Source: Bradyrhizobium sp. 4 (lineage in GTDB: Bacteria > Pseudomonadota > Alphaproteobacteria > Rhizobiales > Xanthobacteraceae). Taken from it: DNA of 64,000 nucleotides. Position numbers and translations under genes: made by a program. Where the stretch lies: contig NZ_CP064686.1 of assembly GCF_023100905.1 (NCBI RefSeq), positions 5,394,001 through 5,458,000 on the forward strand. Reading direction: 5' to 3'. Of the stretch, positions 25,454 to 34,680 are shown piece after piece. Numbering within the stretch: position 1 is the stretch's first letter; each line of letters opens with the position of its first letter. The notes below the pieces were generated by a model. That model saw only the letters and a program-made list of their open reading frames with translations, did no database searches and was not told where the DNA came from.

Positions 25454-26647
25454 ATGCCCTTTCCGCATGCCTCCGAAGCCCTGTCGCGCTTCACCGTGCT
25501 CGATCTGACCCGCGTCCGGTCTGGGCCCACCTGCGTGCGGCAGCTCGCCGACTGGGGCGCGAACGTGATCAAGATCGACGCGCTGACCGAGGATGCCGGC
25601 GGCGAGCAGCCGGGCGGGCCGCGGCGGGGCGCCGACTTCCAGAATTTGCATCGAAACAAGCGGGCGATGACGCTGAACCTGAAGGACGAGCGCGGGCTCG
25701 CCGCGTTCAAGCGCCTCACCGCCAAGGCCGACGTTGTGGTGGAGAATTTCCGCCCCGACGTGAAGAAGAAGCTCGGTATCGATTATGAGGGCCTCGCCAG
25801 GATCAATCCGCGCATCGTCTACGGGAGCATCTCCGGCTTCGGCCAGGACGGGCCCTACCACAAGCGTCCGGGCTTCGATCAGATCGCGCAAGGCATGGGC
25901 GGGCTGATGTCGATCACCGGCGCGCCGGGCGAAGGCCCGATGCGGGTCGGCATTCCGGTCGCCGACCTCACCGCCGGTCTGTTCTGTGCCATGGGCATCC
26001 TCACCGCGCTGCTGGAGCGCGAGGTCTCGGGCAAGGGCCAGTGGGTGCAGACTTCGCTGCTGCAGGCCCAGATCTTCATGCTCGACTTCCAGGCCGCACG
26101 CTGGCTCATGGAGAAGGAAGTGGCAAAGCAGGCCGGCAACAACCACCCGACCAGCATTCCGACCGGCGTGTTCAAGACCTCGGACGGCTACATCAACATC
26201 GCCACCACGGGCGGCCGGATCTGGGAGCGCTGCGCGCAGGCGATCGGCGCGCCGGAACTCTACAGCCATCCCGACTATCTGACCGCGCCGGCCCGCTCCA
26301 AGAACCGCGATGCGCTCAATTCCGAGATCGAGAAGCGTACCTTGACGAAGTCAACCGAGACCTGGGTCCGTGAACTCAACGAGGCCGGCGTGCCCTGCGG
26401 GCCGATCTACGCCATCGACCAGATGTTCGAAGACGAACAGGTCAAGCATCTCGGCATCGCGCAGGAGGTACCGAATGACGAGGATCGCGACATCCGCCTG
26501 GTCGGCCAGCCCGTGACGCTGTCGCGCACGCCGAGCAGGATGGTGGCGCGGCCGCCGGAGTTCGGCGAGCAGACCGACGAAGTGCTGAAGGAGTTCGGCT
26601 TCGGCACGGACGAGATTGCCAATCTCAGGGACGCCAAAGTGGTGTGA
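25454..26647 (+). CDS. Family III CoA-transferase (CaiB/BaiF)
   Basis: A 397-residue type III CoA-transferase from ATG 25454; an upstream frame extension has no support. N-terminal SRFTVLDLTRVRSGP and QLADWGANVIKI, then NKRAMTLNLKDERG, are the family opening. The catalytic Asp is expected in GIPVADLTAGLFCAMGI near residue 170. Further marks are GFGQDGPY and the HPDYLTAPAR segment. It moves CoA between an acyl-CoA donor and a carboxylic acid. No transporter or dehydrogenase adjoins it, so the substrate is unknown. Confidence 0.9.
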   Translation: MPFPHASEALSRFTVLDLTRVRSGPTCVRQLADWGANVIKIDALTEDAGGEQPGGPRRGADFQNLHRNKRAMTLNLKDERGLAAFKRLTAKADVVVENFRPDVKKKLGIDYEGLARINPRIVYGSISGFGQDGPYHKRPGFDQIAQGMGGLMSITGAPGEGPMRVGIPVADLTAGLFCAMGILTALLEREVSGKGQWVQTSLLQAQIFMLDFQAARWLMEKEVAKQAGNNHPTSIPTGVFKTSDGYINIATTGGRIWERCAQAIGAPELYSHPDYLTAPARSKNRDALNSEIEKRTLTKSTETWVRELNEAGVPCGPIYAIDQMFEDEQVKHLGIAQEVPNDEDRDIRLVGQPVTLSRTPSRMVARPPEFGEQTDEVLKEFGFGTDEIANLRDAKVV

Positions 26648-26652
26648 AAGAA

Positions 26653-26672
26653 CGGCCGCGTCTCGGCGGCCG
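26653..26672 (+). terminator. Hairpin after CoA-transferase gene
   Basis: Inverted repeat CGGCCGC, 6-base loop, GCGGCCG, placed 5 bases after the stop and followed by ACCTTTCG. A short GC-rich stem with a weak T tract, so a moderate candidate. Confidence 0.45.
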
Positions 26673-26737
26673 ACCTTTCGAATCCGCGTCGTCGTGGACA
26701 TCACGATCGGCCCGGCATCAACTGCTTGCACAGTCGT

Positions 26738-27019
26738 CTACGTCTTGCGCAACCCGTCGAAGCGCGTGTCGACATAGTGGCCGGCCGCGTCGACAACCCT
26801 ACAAAGCTCTCCGCCATCATGATAGAGCAGAACGACCTTGGCTCCCGCCTCGAATTGTCCGTTCGGTGGTCCGCTCGGCATACCACGCGAGGCATAGAAT
26901 GGCTGCGATCTCGCCACCTGGTGGGTGAACTGGTTGGGCGGCGGGGAGATCAGGCAGTCCGACGGGATCAGTGACGAATCTGGAAGCACAATCGCTTCCG
27001 GTCGCTTCATGCCCTCCAT
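26738..27019 (-). CDS. Small hypothetical protein, 93 residues
   Basis: The ATG at 27019 is preceded by GGGGGAATC, an acceptable ribosome binding site. The C-terminal half, VVLLYHDGGELCRVVDAAG followed by HYVDTRFDGLRKT, has the look of a small conserved beta domain. The N-terminal half is Pro/Ser-rich and less ordered. No signal or membrane segment is present. It lies just below the broken metalloprotease gene on the same strand. Function unknown. Confidence 0.55.
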   Translation of the reverse strand: MEGMKRPEAIVLPDSSLIPSDCLISPPPNQFTHQVARSQPFYASRGMPSGPPNGQFEAGAKVVLLYHDGGELCRVVDAAGHYVDTRFDGLRKT

Positions 27020-27079
27020 GATTCCCCCTGAATTTCGCCGGGAGCCTTGCTCGGCAAAGCCTTGGCTAAGAGCCTTGGC

Positions 27080-27924
27080 CTAAGAGCCGAGGCTTTCCTC
27101 GGGCAACGTGATCGGAATCCGCCGGAGCACGATGCCTCTTGTCTTGTCGGCATGCGCGGCAGCAAGTCCCGCCTCGGCCATATGGAGATGATCAGGCAGG
27201 TGATGCGCTTGGACAACCTCCATATTCACCTGATAGCCGAGATCCTGCAAGCTGGCGATCGTCAACCGGCTCATTGGATTGCCGCCTTCATTGACGAAAC
27301 CGGTCATCAACTCTGCGCCGAACACAGTGTCGCGCCAATGCGAGTCCACCGTCCCTTCACCACCGGTGTTTTCGACGGGCACAGGCAGCGACGTCGCGGA
27401 ACCGCGAAGCTTGCCGTATTCGCGCATTGCGTTGGCACCGTTGAATGTCGGGTTGTTGGTGTGGGCGCCTTTCAACAATTTCTTGTTCGTCCAAATCGTG
27501 CCGATACCGATCACATGCCCCATCTCGTGTGTGATGACGTCGTTCAGGGTGCCGTCGGCCTCCATAGCAGCGAGATCGGCCGTATCGAATTGCATGTCGC
27601 CGGCAGGAACGCAGCGGCCCCCGCATTCTTCGGGCGCAAGCGGTTCGGCCCCGCCTGGCCGAGAACATTGCCGGGACCGTCGATGTCAGTGCCCTGCGCC
27701 GTGGTACGAAGATTGTTGATCCTTTCGCCACCGACCGTGACGTCAGGCAAATCTCCGACGATGGCGTGTGTCCAACGATTTGCCGCAAGCTTGAAAGCGG
27801 CCTTTTGTTTATCTGTCAGTCCGCCCATAAACTGAACTTCGATGGTGTAGCCTCCGGCGGCTGCGGCTGCGACCGCGTGTGAAATCTCGGCACCTTTCCG
27901 GGCTCGATAGTGTTCAATAGCCAT
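27080..27924 (-). pseudogene. Leishmanolysin-like zinc metalloprotease, split by a frameshift
   Basis: Two overlapping frames make up one protein of about 280 residues. The N-terminal part starts at ATG 27924 behind GGAGG and runs GYTIEVQFMGGLTDKQKAAF to about AGAAAFLPA. The C-terminal part continues in another frame with GDMQFDTADLAAMEADGTLN, then the zinc site THEMGHVIGIG (HExxHxxG, peptidase M8/metzincin type) and a distal NPMSRLTIASLQDLGY Met-turn-like segment. Adding one base near 27600, at CCGGCGACATG, would rejoin them. No signal peptide is visible. Either a recent loss or a sequencing error. Confidence 0.75.
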
Positions 27925-28046
27925 GACGTCCTCCAAAAAAGCAGATCAATAAACTTCTATCTATGATTGCATAATGATCCCGATTAACCTTGCTGACAAG
28001 TGCGAGAAAGCGTCACGGGGCCTGACTGTTCTCACACCAAGACCGC

Positions 28047-28072
28047 AAAGCCCGGCGTTACCGCCGGGCTTT
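28047..28072 (-). terminator. Hairpin terminator after porin 1
   Basis: AAAGCCCGGCG, a 4-base loop, then CGCCGGGCTTT, 33 bases past the stop of the minus-strand porin. A strong GC stem flanked by A/T on both sides, able to work in either direction. Confidence 0.7.
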
Positions 28073-28104
28073 CGACTCGTAGAAGCTGTTCGCGAAGCAG
28101 TCGC

Positions 28105-28998
28105 TCAGGTGCCGCTGAAGCGATAGTTGACGCCGAAGCGCAGGATGTTGTCGATGATGTGCGAGCGGTAGCCGACGACCAGGGGCGCGCCGCTGAGCGC
28201 GATTACTGGCGTTGCGAGCGAACCCGATACGGTTCCGAGATCGACATGGAGATATTCAAGCCTTGCGCTCCAATTGTCGGCGAAGGCGCCTTCGATGCCG
28301 GCGCCTGCGGTCCAACCGACCTTCGTCGTGCTGTTGCTGAAATTTGCCGCAACGGGCGTGAACGCCAGGTTGTCGTCGCTTCCAGGACTGCCACTGACAT
28401 TGGTCGCGGCGATGGTGCCCGAGGTGGAGACGCGGCCATAAGCGAGACCACCGGTGCCGTAGAGCAGCACGCGCGGCGTCACCGCCACGCCTAGCCGGCC
28501 GCGGACGGTGCCGAACCAGTCGAGCCTCTGGACGAGATTGAACGTAACGGGCAGTGCCGGATCGAACGTGTTGTCGCCGCGATGACCCGGCGTGCAGACG
28601 CCGTCCTGCAAGCCCTCCGGCGCGCCGGCGCATAGCGCATCGAAACGGCCCTTCCGGCCGCTGCCCTGAAAATCGGCCTCGAAGCCGACCACGAACATCT
28701 CGCGCTGCCAGTTGTAGCCGATCTGTCCGCCGCCGGTGACGCCGTTGAGATCGAACTTGCCGGCGCTCGAGTTCAATAGCGCGCCGCCTCCGCTGTCGAC
28801 GAAATCCGCAGTCGTGGCCGAGCGACCCCAGCCATAGCCGACGTTGATGCCGGCGTAGAAGCCGCTCCAATCGTGGCCGGGATCTACGGCCACCGGCGGC
28901 GCCTTGGTATAAATGTGCGGCACCGCGAGATCAGCGGCGAAGGCAGGCGGTGCGAGCAGCATGGCGGTCGCGACCGCAACCAGCAGAGTTCGCGTCAT
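28105..28998 (-). CDS. Outer-membrane beta-barrel protein (Omp31/porin family) 1
   Basis: A 297-residue barrel protein from ATG 28998 with AGGGAAG before it. A signal peptide ends at AFAADLAVP. The first strand carries the family mark HDWSGFYAGINVGYGWG, and later strands FGTVRGRLGVAVTPRVLLYGTGGLAYG and WTAGAGIEGAFADNWSARLEYLHVD. It ends LRFGVNYRFSGT with a near-terminal aromatic. These Omp25/Omp31-type proteins are abundant structural barrels in Rhizobiales. It is related to the next porin and has its own terminator. Confidence 0.88.
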   Translation of the reverse strand: MTRTLLVAVATAMLLAPPAFAADLAVPHIYTKAPPVAVDPGHDWSGFYAGINVGYGWGRSATTADFVDSGGGALLNSSAGKFDLNGVTGGGQIGYNWQREMFVVGFEADFQGSGRKGRFDALCAGAPEGLQDGVCTPGHRGDNTFDPALPVTFNLVQRLDWFGTVRGRLGVAVTPRVLLYGTGGLAYGRVSTSGTIAATNVSGSPGSDDNLAFTPVAANFSNSTTKVGWTAGAGIEGAFADNWSARLEYLHVDLGTVSGSLATPVIALSGAPLVVGYRSHIIDNILRFGVNYRFSGT

Positions 28999-29394
28999 CA
29001 ATCTTCCCTCGACAAACGGCGTTGCCTGCTCGCCTCCTCGCGCAAGCCGGGCGAGGCGGGCGACTCAGTGCCGCGACACTAGGGAAGAGCGCATCGCTCC
29101 GCGTCGTGCGAACGAAGGTCAGTCGTTTGTGGGATGCGAGCGGACGGTCGCGCACGAGAGGCGCGCGCGCACCATCCGGGCGTGCTCGAAATCGCTGCTA
29201 TCTCAGTAGGATTTGATGGCCGGATGAATTTCGCAGACTGGCGCGATGGCGTCGGGAGGCGCTCGACGCATACGGCTCAGCGGGTCCAACCAGAGCAGAT
29301 CAGGCCGCGGATGGGGCGCGACCGCAACAAGTCGATCGCGCCGTCCGATCGTTAGTTCTGGCGCCATTTTCCAAAAATCAGGACAGAAACGACA
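28999..29394. other. Intergenic region between two porin genes
   Basis: About 400 bases that should contain the promoter of porin 1 at the left edge (reading leftward). The rest holds only Arg-rich shadow frames. No clear operator or RNA gene was seen. Confidence 0.4.
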
Positions 29395-29416
29395 AAGCCC
29401 GGCTCGAGCCGGGCTT
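29395..29416 (-). terminator. Hairpin terminator after porin 2
   Basis: A perfect palindrome AAGCCCGGCTC/GAGCCGGGCTT, 27 bases past the stop of porin 2 on the minus strand. Its GC core and loop resemble the terminator after porin 1 (shared AAGCCCGGC arm). Confidence 0.65.
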
Positions 29417-29443
29417 CGCTTGTTCTTGACGCCTCTGTTGATC

Positions 29444-30313
29444 TTAGTATCTGGCGACCACCGGGCCGCCGAACTGGTAGTTGATGCCGGCGCGCAGGAT
29501 GTGGTCGGTGAAGCGCGACGATACGTTGGCACTGACCGTGGAGAGCGGCGCCAGCGTGAACGGACCGGACGAGAAGGTGCCGAGATCCATATAGAGATAT
29601 TCGAGCTTGGCGCTCCAGTTCTGGGTGATCTTGCCCTCGACTCCCACGCCGGCAGTCCAGCCGGCGCGCGTCGTCGAATTCGAGCCGACCGAGGCGATCG
29701 CGACACCCGCGGGCGTGAAGCCGGTCATGGTGCCCGTGGTCTTGATTTCGCCGAAGGCCAAACCGCCGGTGCCGTAGAACAGCACCTTGGGCGTCGCCAG
29801 GATGCCGACGCGGCCGCGCACCGTGCCGAACCACTGGAGATGCTGATCGACCGTCAGGGTGGTGGCAGTCCCGAGACCAGCGGGCGCGAAAGTCAAACCG
29901 GGAAGGCAGGCGCCGCCGGCAAGCGTGGCGATAACGCAGCTATAGCCGGCGCGGCCCTTCTCGCCCGACCATTGCAGGTCGCCCTCGATGCCGTAGACCC
30001 AGTTGGCGCTCTGCCAGTTGTAGCCGGCCTGACCGCCCGCGATGCCGCCGTTCATGTCGAACGACGCATTGGTGATGGAGCCGGCGGGCGGCACGATCGC
30101 AGCACCTGTTGCCGAATTGAAGTAGGAGACGTCGGTACGCGAGCGGCCCCAGCTGTAGCCGCCATTGGCGCCGACGTAGAATCCGGTCCAGCTCCAGACC
30201 GGATCAACCATGACCGGCGCCTTGACGTAGGGCCTAGCGGCCAGATCGGCAGCCAGTGCGCCCGTCGCGAACAGCGACATCGCCGCCGCCATTCCAATCA
30301 CAATCCGCTTCAT
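29444..30313 (-). CDS. Outer-membrane beta-barrel protein (Omp31/porin family) 2
   Basis: A 289-residue barrel from ATG 30313 behind GGAGG. Signal peptide residues 1-21 (MKRIVIGMAAAMSLFATGAL, then AADLA). Family strands are WSWTGFYVGANGGYSWG, FGTVRGRVGILATPKVLFYG and WTAGVGVEGKITQNWSAKLEYLYMD, and it ends with RAGINYQFGGPVVARY. Two Cys in the central loop (YSCVIATLAGGACLP) may pair. It parallels porin 1 in length and order, so the pair looks like an old tandem duplication. Confidence 0.88.
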   Translation of the reverse strand: MKRIVIGMAAAMSLFATGALAADLAARPYVKAPVMVDPVWSWTGFYVGANGGYSWGRSRTDVSYFNSATGAAIVPPAGSITNASFDMNGGIAGGQAGYNWQSANWVYGIEGDLQWSGEKGRAGYSCVIATLAGGACLPGLTFAPAGLGTATTLTVDQHLQWFGTVRGRVGILATPKVLFYGTGGLAFGEIKTTGTMTGFTPAGVAIASVGSNSTTRAGWTAGVGVEGKITQNWSAKLEYLYMDLGTFSSGPFTLAPLSTVSANVSSRFTDHILRAGINYQFGGPVVARY

Positions 30314-30462
30314 GGCAATTCCTCCGCACAATTTTGTGATGAAGATATACGCCGAGGAGCGCCAAAGGGCTGTGCCGCGTCAGCAACAACCCGGATCAAT
30401 CGCAGCGTGCAACGCCTGGGACCAGGACGACATCACCCCCATGTACTTGAATCCATGGCTGA

Positions 30463-31986
30463 TTACGCCTTGCTTGGCACCGGCTTGCCTCCCTGCGTCA
30501 ATCCGACACGGGCAAGCAAACCGTCGATCACCGGCCAAAACAGCAGCACGATCGCCAAGGTCGTGATCGAGCCGACCAAGCCGTTCGACCAGAACACCTT
30601 GAGGTCGCCGCCGGCACCGATCATCGACAGACGAAAGGCATCCTCGGCGCGGTTGCCCAGCACGAGCGCCAGCGTGAACGGAGCGAGCGGAATGCCGATC
30701 TTCTTGAAGACGTAGCCGACGACGCCGAAGCCGAGCATCAGCCAGATATCGAACATCGCATTCTGGATCGCATAGGCGCCGATCGCGCATGACACCACGA
30801 TCATCGGCGCCACCGCGGCGAACGGCACGCGCAGGATCGAGGCGAAGATCGGCACCGTCGTCAGCACCAGCACGAGGCCGACGACATTGCCGAGATACAT
30901 CGAGGCGATCAGGCCCCAGACGAAGTCCTTGTGCTCGACGAACAGCAGCGGTCCCGGATTGAGCCCCCACACCATCAACCCGCCGAGCAGGATCGCGGCG
31001 GTGCCCGAGCCGGGAATGCCGAGCGCCAGCATCGGCAGCAGCGCCGCGGTGCCGGAGGCATGCGCCGCCGTCTCCGGCGCGAACACGCCCTCGATGCGGC
31101 CCTTGCCGAAGCTCTCGGGATCCTTGGCAAAGCGTTTTGCCAGATTATAGCCCATGAAGGAGGCCGCGATCGCGCCGCCCGGTGTGATGCCGAGCCAGCA
31201 GCCGATGAAGGAGGAGCGCAGCAGTGTCACCCAGTATTTCGGCAGGTCCTTCCACACAGCAAGCACGACGCGCAGCGATATGCTCGCCGCGTGTCCGCGC
31301 AGCGCCAGGCGCTCCTCCATCGTCAGCAGGATCTCGCTGATGCCGAACAGGCCGATGACGGCGACCAGGAAGTTGATGCCTCGCAAAAGCTCGGACGAGC
31401 CGAAGGTCATGCGCAGATTGCCTGACACCGTGTCCATGCCGATGCCGGCGAGCAACAGTCCCAGCGACATCGAGATGACGGTCTTGTGCTTGGCCTCGCG
31501 CCCCAGCCCGACGAAGGAGCAGAAGGTCAGCAAATACACCGCGAAGAACTCCGGCGGGCCAAACTTCAACGCAAAGGACGAGATCATCGGCGCAAGAAAG
31601 GTGATCAGCAGCACCGCGACCAGCGAGCCGATAAAGGAGGACGTGAACGCCGCCGTCAGCGCCTCCGCCGCCCTGCCCTGCTGCGCCATCGGATAGCCAT
31701 CGAAAGTGGTCGCGACCGACCAGGCTTCGCCGGGGATGTTGAACAGGATCGAGGTGATCGCGCCGCCGAACAGTGCGCCCCAGTAGATGCAGGACAGCAT
31801 CACGATCGCCGAGGTCGGATCCATCGTGAAGGTGAGCGGCAACAGGATCGCGACGCCGTTGGGTCCGCCGAGCCCGGGCAAGACGCCGACGAAGATGCCG
31901 AGCACCAGCCCGACCATCATCAGCGCGAGCGTCTTCCACGTCAGCAAGACCGCAAAGCCGTGAAGCAAGAGACCGAAAGCTTCCAT
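30463..31986 (-). CDS. tctA: Tripartite tricarboxylate transporter large permease TctA
   Basis: A 507-residue permease with about 12 membrane segments. The TctA mark GVLPGLGGPNGVAILLPLTF is near residue 40, and the second internal repeat carries PGSGTAAILLGGLMVWGL. The motif YWGALFGGAITSILFNIPGE is conserved in the family. It lies 12 bases after tctB, and a tctC lies upstream, so the whole TTT uptake system is present. The substrate class is di- or tricarboxylates or related organic acids; the exact one is unknown. Confidence 0.93.
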   Translation of the reverse strand: MEAFGLLLHGFAVLLTWKTLALMMVGLVLGIFVGVLPGLGGPNGVAILLPLTFTMDPTSAIVMLSCIYWGALFGGAITSILFNIPGEAWSVATTFDGYPMAQQGRAAEALTAAFTSSFIGSLVAVLLITFLAPMISSFALKFGPPEFFAVYLLTFCSFVGLGREAKHKTVISMSLGLLLAGIGMDTVSGNLRMTFGSSELLRGINFLVAVIGLFGISEILLTMEERLALRGHAASISLRVVLAVWKDLPKYWVTLLRSSFIGCWLGITPGGAIAASFMGYNLAKRFAKDPESFGKGRIEGVFAPETAAHASGTAALLPMLALGIPGSGTAAILLGGLMVWGLNPGPLLFVEHKDFVWGLIASMYLGNVVGLVLVLTTVPIFASILRVPFAAVAPMIVVSCAIGAYAIQNAMFDIWLMLGFGVVGYVFKKIGIPLAPFTLALVLGNRAEDAFRLSMIGAGGDLKVFWSNGLVGSITTLAIVLLFWPVIDGLLARVGLTQGGKPVPSKA

Positions 31987-31998
31987 CGCGGGCCCGCC

Positions 31999-32541
31999 TT
32001 AGTGGCCGAAGGCCGCTTCGAGCGGCCCTTTCGGCATGATGACGTCGAAGGCGACGTCGAAGGTCACGAACATGATCGCCGTGAATACAGCAGCGGTGAG
32101 CAGCGACTTCCACAGCGCGATCTTGCCGACGAGACGCATGAAGCTGGCGATCAGGAGGAAACTCGCGACATAGAGGCCGAGAAACTGCGTCGTCAGGCAG
32201 AACAGCAGCGTCGGCCCGAACACCGCCATCACGCGGCGGGCTTGCGCGCGCGTGACGAAGGTCTCAGCTGCCGCGCGGTGAGCGACCAGCGCCACGATCA
32301 GGCCGTAGAGGCTGGCACCACCGAGAACGACGGAGAGATAGAACGGGAAATAGCCGGGCTCCGGCCCGGTCGAATCCCAGGAGGCGCCGGTGCGCCAATT
32401 GTCGTAGCCGAGCGTCGCGGCCAGCGCGAGCAGCAGGAGGCAGACGAATATTTCCACCGTGCCGGAGGAGACGACGGAAGGCGAGTCGTCTTCGGGCGCG
32501 GTCGGATCGTCGACGACGATTTCAAGATCGGTTTTGGACAT
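31999..32541 (-). CDS. tctB: Tripartite tricarboxylate transporter small permease TctB
   Basis: A 180-residue protein with four hydrophobic segments (residues about 27-45, 70-90, 105-140, 150-170), the expected layout of TctB. An acidic N-terminus (VVDDPTAPEDDS) is cytoplasmic. The segment GPEPGYFPFYLSVVLGGASL is typical of the family. It sits between tctC and tctA on the same strand and couples the two in the membrane complex. Confidence 0.88.
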   Translation of the reverse strand: MSKTDLEIVVDDPTAPEDDSPSVVSSGTVEIFVCLLLLALAATLGYDNWRTGASWDSTGPEPGYFPFYLSVVLGGASLYGLIVALVAHRAAAETFVTRAQARRVMAVFGPTLLFCLTTQFLGLYVASFLLIASFMRLVGKIALWKSLLTAAVFTAIMFVTFDVAFDVIMPKGPLEAAFGH

Positions 32542-32565
32542 GAGCTGACAACAACCGCTGCGGCT

Positions 32566-32714
32566 GATCCCCTCAACCCGCTTGCGGAGAGAGGGTTAGG
32601 GTGAGGGGAAGTCACGGCGGGGACGGTGAGAGTTGAACTCGCGGAGAGTCCCCCTCACCCGGATTGCATCTTGGATGCAATCCGACCTCTCCCCGCAAGC
32701 GGGGCGAGGTGAAG
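32566..32714. repeat. Palindromic extragenic repeat (REP/BIME-like)
   Basis: Between tctC and tctB. Elements seen in order: CCCCTCA-type strands around GAGAGAGGGTTAGGGTGAGGGG, then CCCCCTCACCC, an exact stem GGATTGCATC-TTG-GATGCAATCC at 32661-32683, and CCCCGC-AA-GCGGGG at 32691-32704. The mix 'CCCTCACCC ... ACCTCTCCCCGC ... GCGGGGCGAGGTGAAG' is a pattern I associate with repeated extragenic elements of Bradyrhizobium. It may shape tctCBA mRNA, for instance by favouring tctC over the permease genes. Confidence 0.65.
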
Positions 32715-32717
32715 CAA

Positions 32718-33704
32718 TCACTTCGCGACGAATCCGGCTTCCGTCATCAGCGACTTGTTGACTGCATCGTCCTCCTCGAGGAATTGCACCATGTCCTTGC
32801 CGGTGAGAAAGATCGGCTTCAGCGCCTGCTTTTCCATGTAGTCCTTGTATTCGGACGTCTGCGTCACCTTGTGGAACAGCTCGACGTAGAACGCCTGCTG
32901 TTCCGCCGTGACCTTGCCGGGCAGGAACATCGCGCGCAGCATCAGATACTGGACATCGACGCCCTCCTCCTTGCAGGTGGGGATGTCTGCCCAGGACTGC
33001 GTCTCCGTCACCTTGCTCGTGTAGGAGATCCGCTCCTTGTCGAACACGCAGAGCGGACGCACCTGGCCCGCGCGCCAGACTTCGAGATTCTCGGATGGAT
33101 TGTTGACGTTGGATTCGGTGTGGTTGCCGACGAGCTGGGTCGCGGCCTCGCCGCCGGACTTATAAGGCAGATAGGAGAATTTCGCGCCGGTCTTCTGCTC
33201 GAGGAACACGGTCAACACGTGATCCTCGCGCTTGGAGCCGGTGCCGCCCATCTTGAACGGCGCGGCTGCCGCCTTCGCGGCCGCGACGAACTCCTTCACC
33301 GTCTTGGGACCCGCGCTGTTGTCCCACAGCACGAACTGGTCGAGCGCGATCACCGAAACCGGGGTCAGCTCACGCCAGTTGAACGGGATCTTTGCCGACA
33401 GCGGCAGCATATAGATCAGCGAATAGGCGATCAGCACCTTGTTGGGGTCGCCCTCGCTGGATTTCATGTACATCAGCGCTTCGGCGCCGGAAGCCCCGCC
33501 CTTGAGCGAGACCACAATCGGTTGCTTCATCAGATTGTTCTTCTGGATGGCGGCTTGCATCATCCGCGCCATCTGGTCGGAGGCGCCGCCCGCGCCTGCC
33601 GCGACCACGATCTCGACCGGTTTGGTCGGCTCCCAGCCGGCAAAGGCCGGCGTGCTCAACGATAGCGCTGCTGCGACGCCAACAGCTTGCATTAGAATTC
33701 GCAC
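32718..33704 (-). CDS. tctC: Tripartite tricarboxylate transporter binding protein TctC
   Basis: A periplasmic binding protein of 328 residues. GTG 33704 was chosen because the signal peptide (MQAVGVAAALSLSTPAFA) then starts near residue 5; an upstream frame extension is possible but adds a polar leader. The mature protein opens with EPTKPVEIVVAAGAGGASDQM, which is the TctC ligand-loop region. Other marks are GSKREDHVLT and PYKSGGEAATQLVGNH. It delivers substrate to TctAB encoded just downstream past the repeat element. Confidence 0.9.
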   Translation of the reverse strand: MRILMQAVGVAAALSLSTPAFAGWEPTKPVEIVVAAGAGGASDQMARMMQAAIQKNNLMKQPIVVSLKGGASGAEALMYMKSSEGDPNKVLIAYSLIYMLPLSAKIPFNWRELTPVSVIALDQFVLWDNSAGPKTVKEFVAAAKAAAAPFKMGGTGSKREDHVLTVFLEQKTGAKFSYLPYKSGGEAATQLVGNHTESNVNNPSENLEVWRAGQVRPLCVFDKERISYTSKVTETQSWADIPTCKEEGVDVQYLMLRAMFLPGKVTAEQQAFYVELFHKVTQTSEYKDYMEKQALKPIFLTGKDMVQFLEEDDAVNKSLMTEAGFVAK

Positions 33705-33838
33705 GAGTGTCGTCCCCTGGATTATTGGCTTTGTTTGCCAGGAATTTATCGACACATTGTGCGGACTATTGCGAGCGAGTTCAAGCAGGCGAGGATGCCG
33801 CTACCTATGACTTTAGGACGAAGCCAGCCTAGCTCGCG

Positions 33839-34636
33839 CTACCTGCCCTTCCAGTTCGGCGTGCGCTTGTTGAGGAAGGCGTCCATTCCCTCGCGGAAAT
33901 CTTCGCTCATATAGGCCTTGAGGATCAGATCCTCGCCCTCTTCGCGCGACAGCGTGCGGCGGATGCGGCGGACTGCCTCCTTGGTCGCTTCAAGCGTCAG
34001 CGGGGCGTGGCTCGCCACGAGCCTGGCGGTCTCGTCGGCGCGGCGCTGCAGCGTCTCGACGTCGGGAACGATCTCGTTGAGAAGGCCGAGCGCCAGTGCT
34101 TCCGGCGCTTCGACGAGGCGTGCCTTGAAGATCAGATCCTTGGTGCGGGCGGGGCCGACCAGCGAGACGACGCGGCTGATGTTCGACATCGACAGGCAGT
34201 TGCCGAGCGTGCGCGCGATCGGAAACCCGATGCGCGTCGTTTCAGTCCCGATGCGCAGGTCGCAGCAAGCCGCAATTCCGGCGCCGCCGCCGGTGCATGC
34301 CCCCGCGATCGCCGCGATCACGGGCACGCGGCACTGCTCGAGCGTACCGAGCACGCGGTCGATGCGGGCCTCATAGTCGAGCGCATCCTGCGCGGTTTTG
34401 AACGCACAAAACTGAGAAATGTCGGTGCCGGAGGCAAACGCCTTGTCGCCGGCGCCGGTCAGGATCAGCGCCTTGATCGAGCGGTCGGCGTTGATCTCCT
34501 GGCAGATCTCCGCCATGCGCTCGTACATGGCGAAGGTCAGTGCGTTGCGCGCCTGCTGGCGGTTGAAGGTGATCCGCGCGATGCCGTCCGTGACGGAGTA
34601 GAGCAGGTCTTCGTTGGCGGTCGTCGGTGCGTTCAT
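33839..34636 (-). CDS. Enoyl-CoA hydratase/isomerase family protein 1
   Basis: A 265-residue crotonase-fold protein. First oxyanion-hole region: ALILTGAGDKAFASGTDIS; second: AIAGACTGGGAGIAACCDLRIG. The typical catalytic Glu positions of hydratase are not obvious (Arg and Cys lie around the second motif), so it may catalyse a different crotonase reaction. The C-terminus EDFREGMDAFLNKRTPNWKG is the usual tail. It lies between the TctC gene and an aminotransferase gene on the same strand. Substrate unknown. Confidence 0.85.
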   Translation of the reverse strand: MNAPTTANEDLLYSVTDGIARITFNRQQARNALTFAMYERMAEICQEINADRSIKALILTGAGDKAFASGTDISQFCAFKTAQDALDYEARIDRVLGTLEQCRVPVIAAIAGACTGGGAGIAACCDLRIGTETTRIGFPIARTLGNCLSMSNISRVVSLVGPARTKDLIFKARLVEAPEALALGLLNEIVPDVETLQRRADETARLVASHAPLTLEATKEAVRRIRRTLSREEGEDLILKAYMSEDFREGMDAFLNKRTPNWKGR

Positions 34637-34680
34637 CGCGCGCTCTCTTTTCTCTAGGTTAGTTCAGGCAACCTGGGCCT

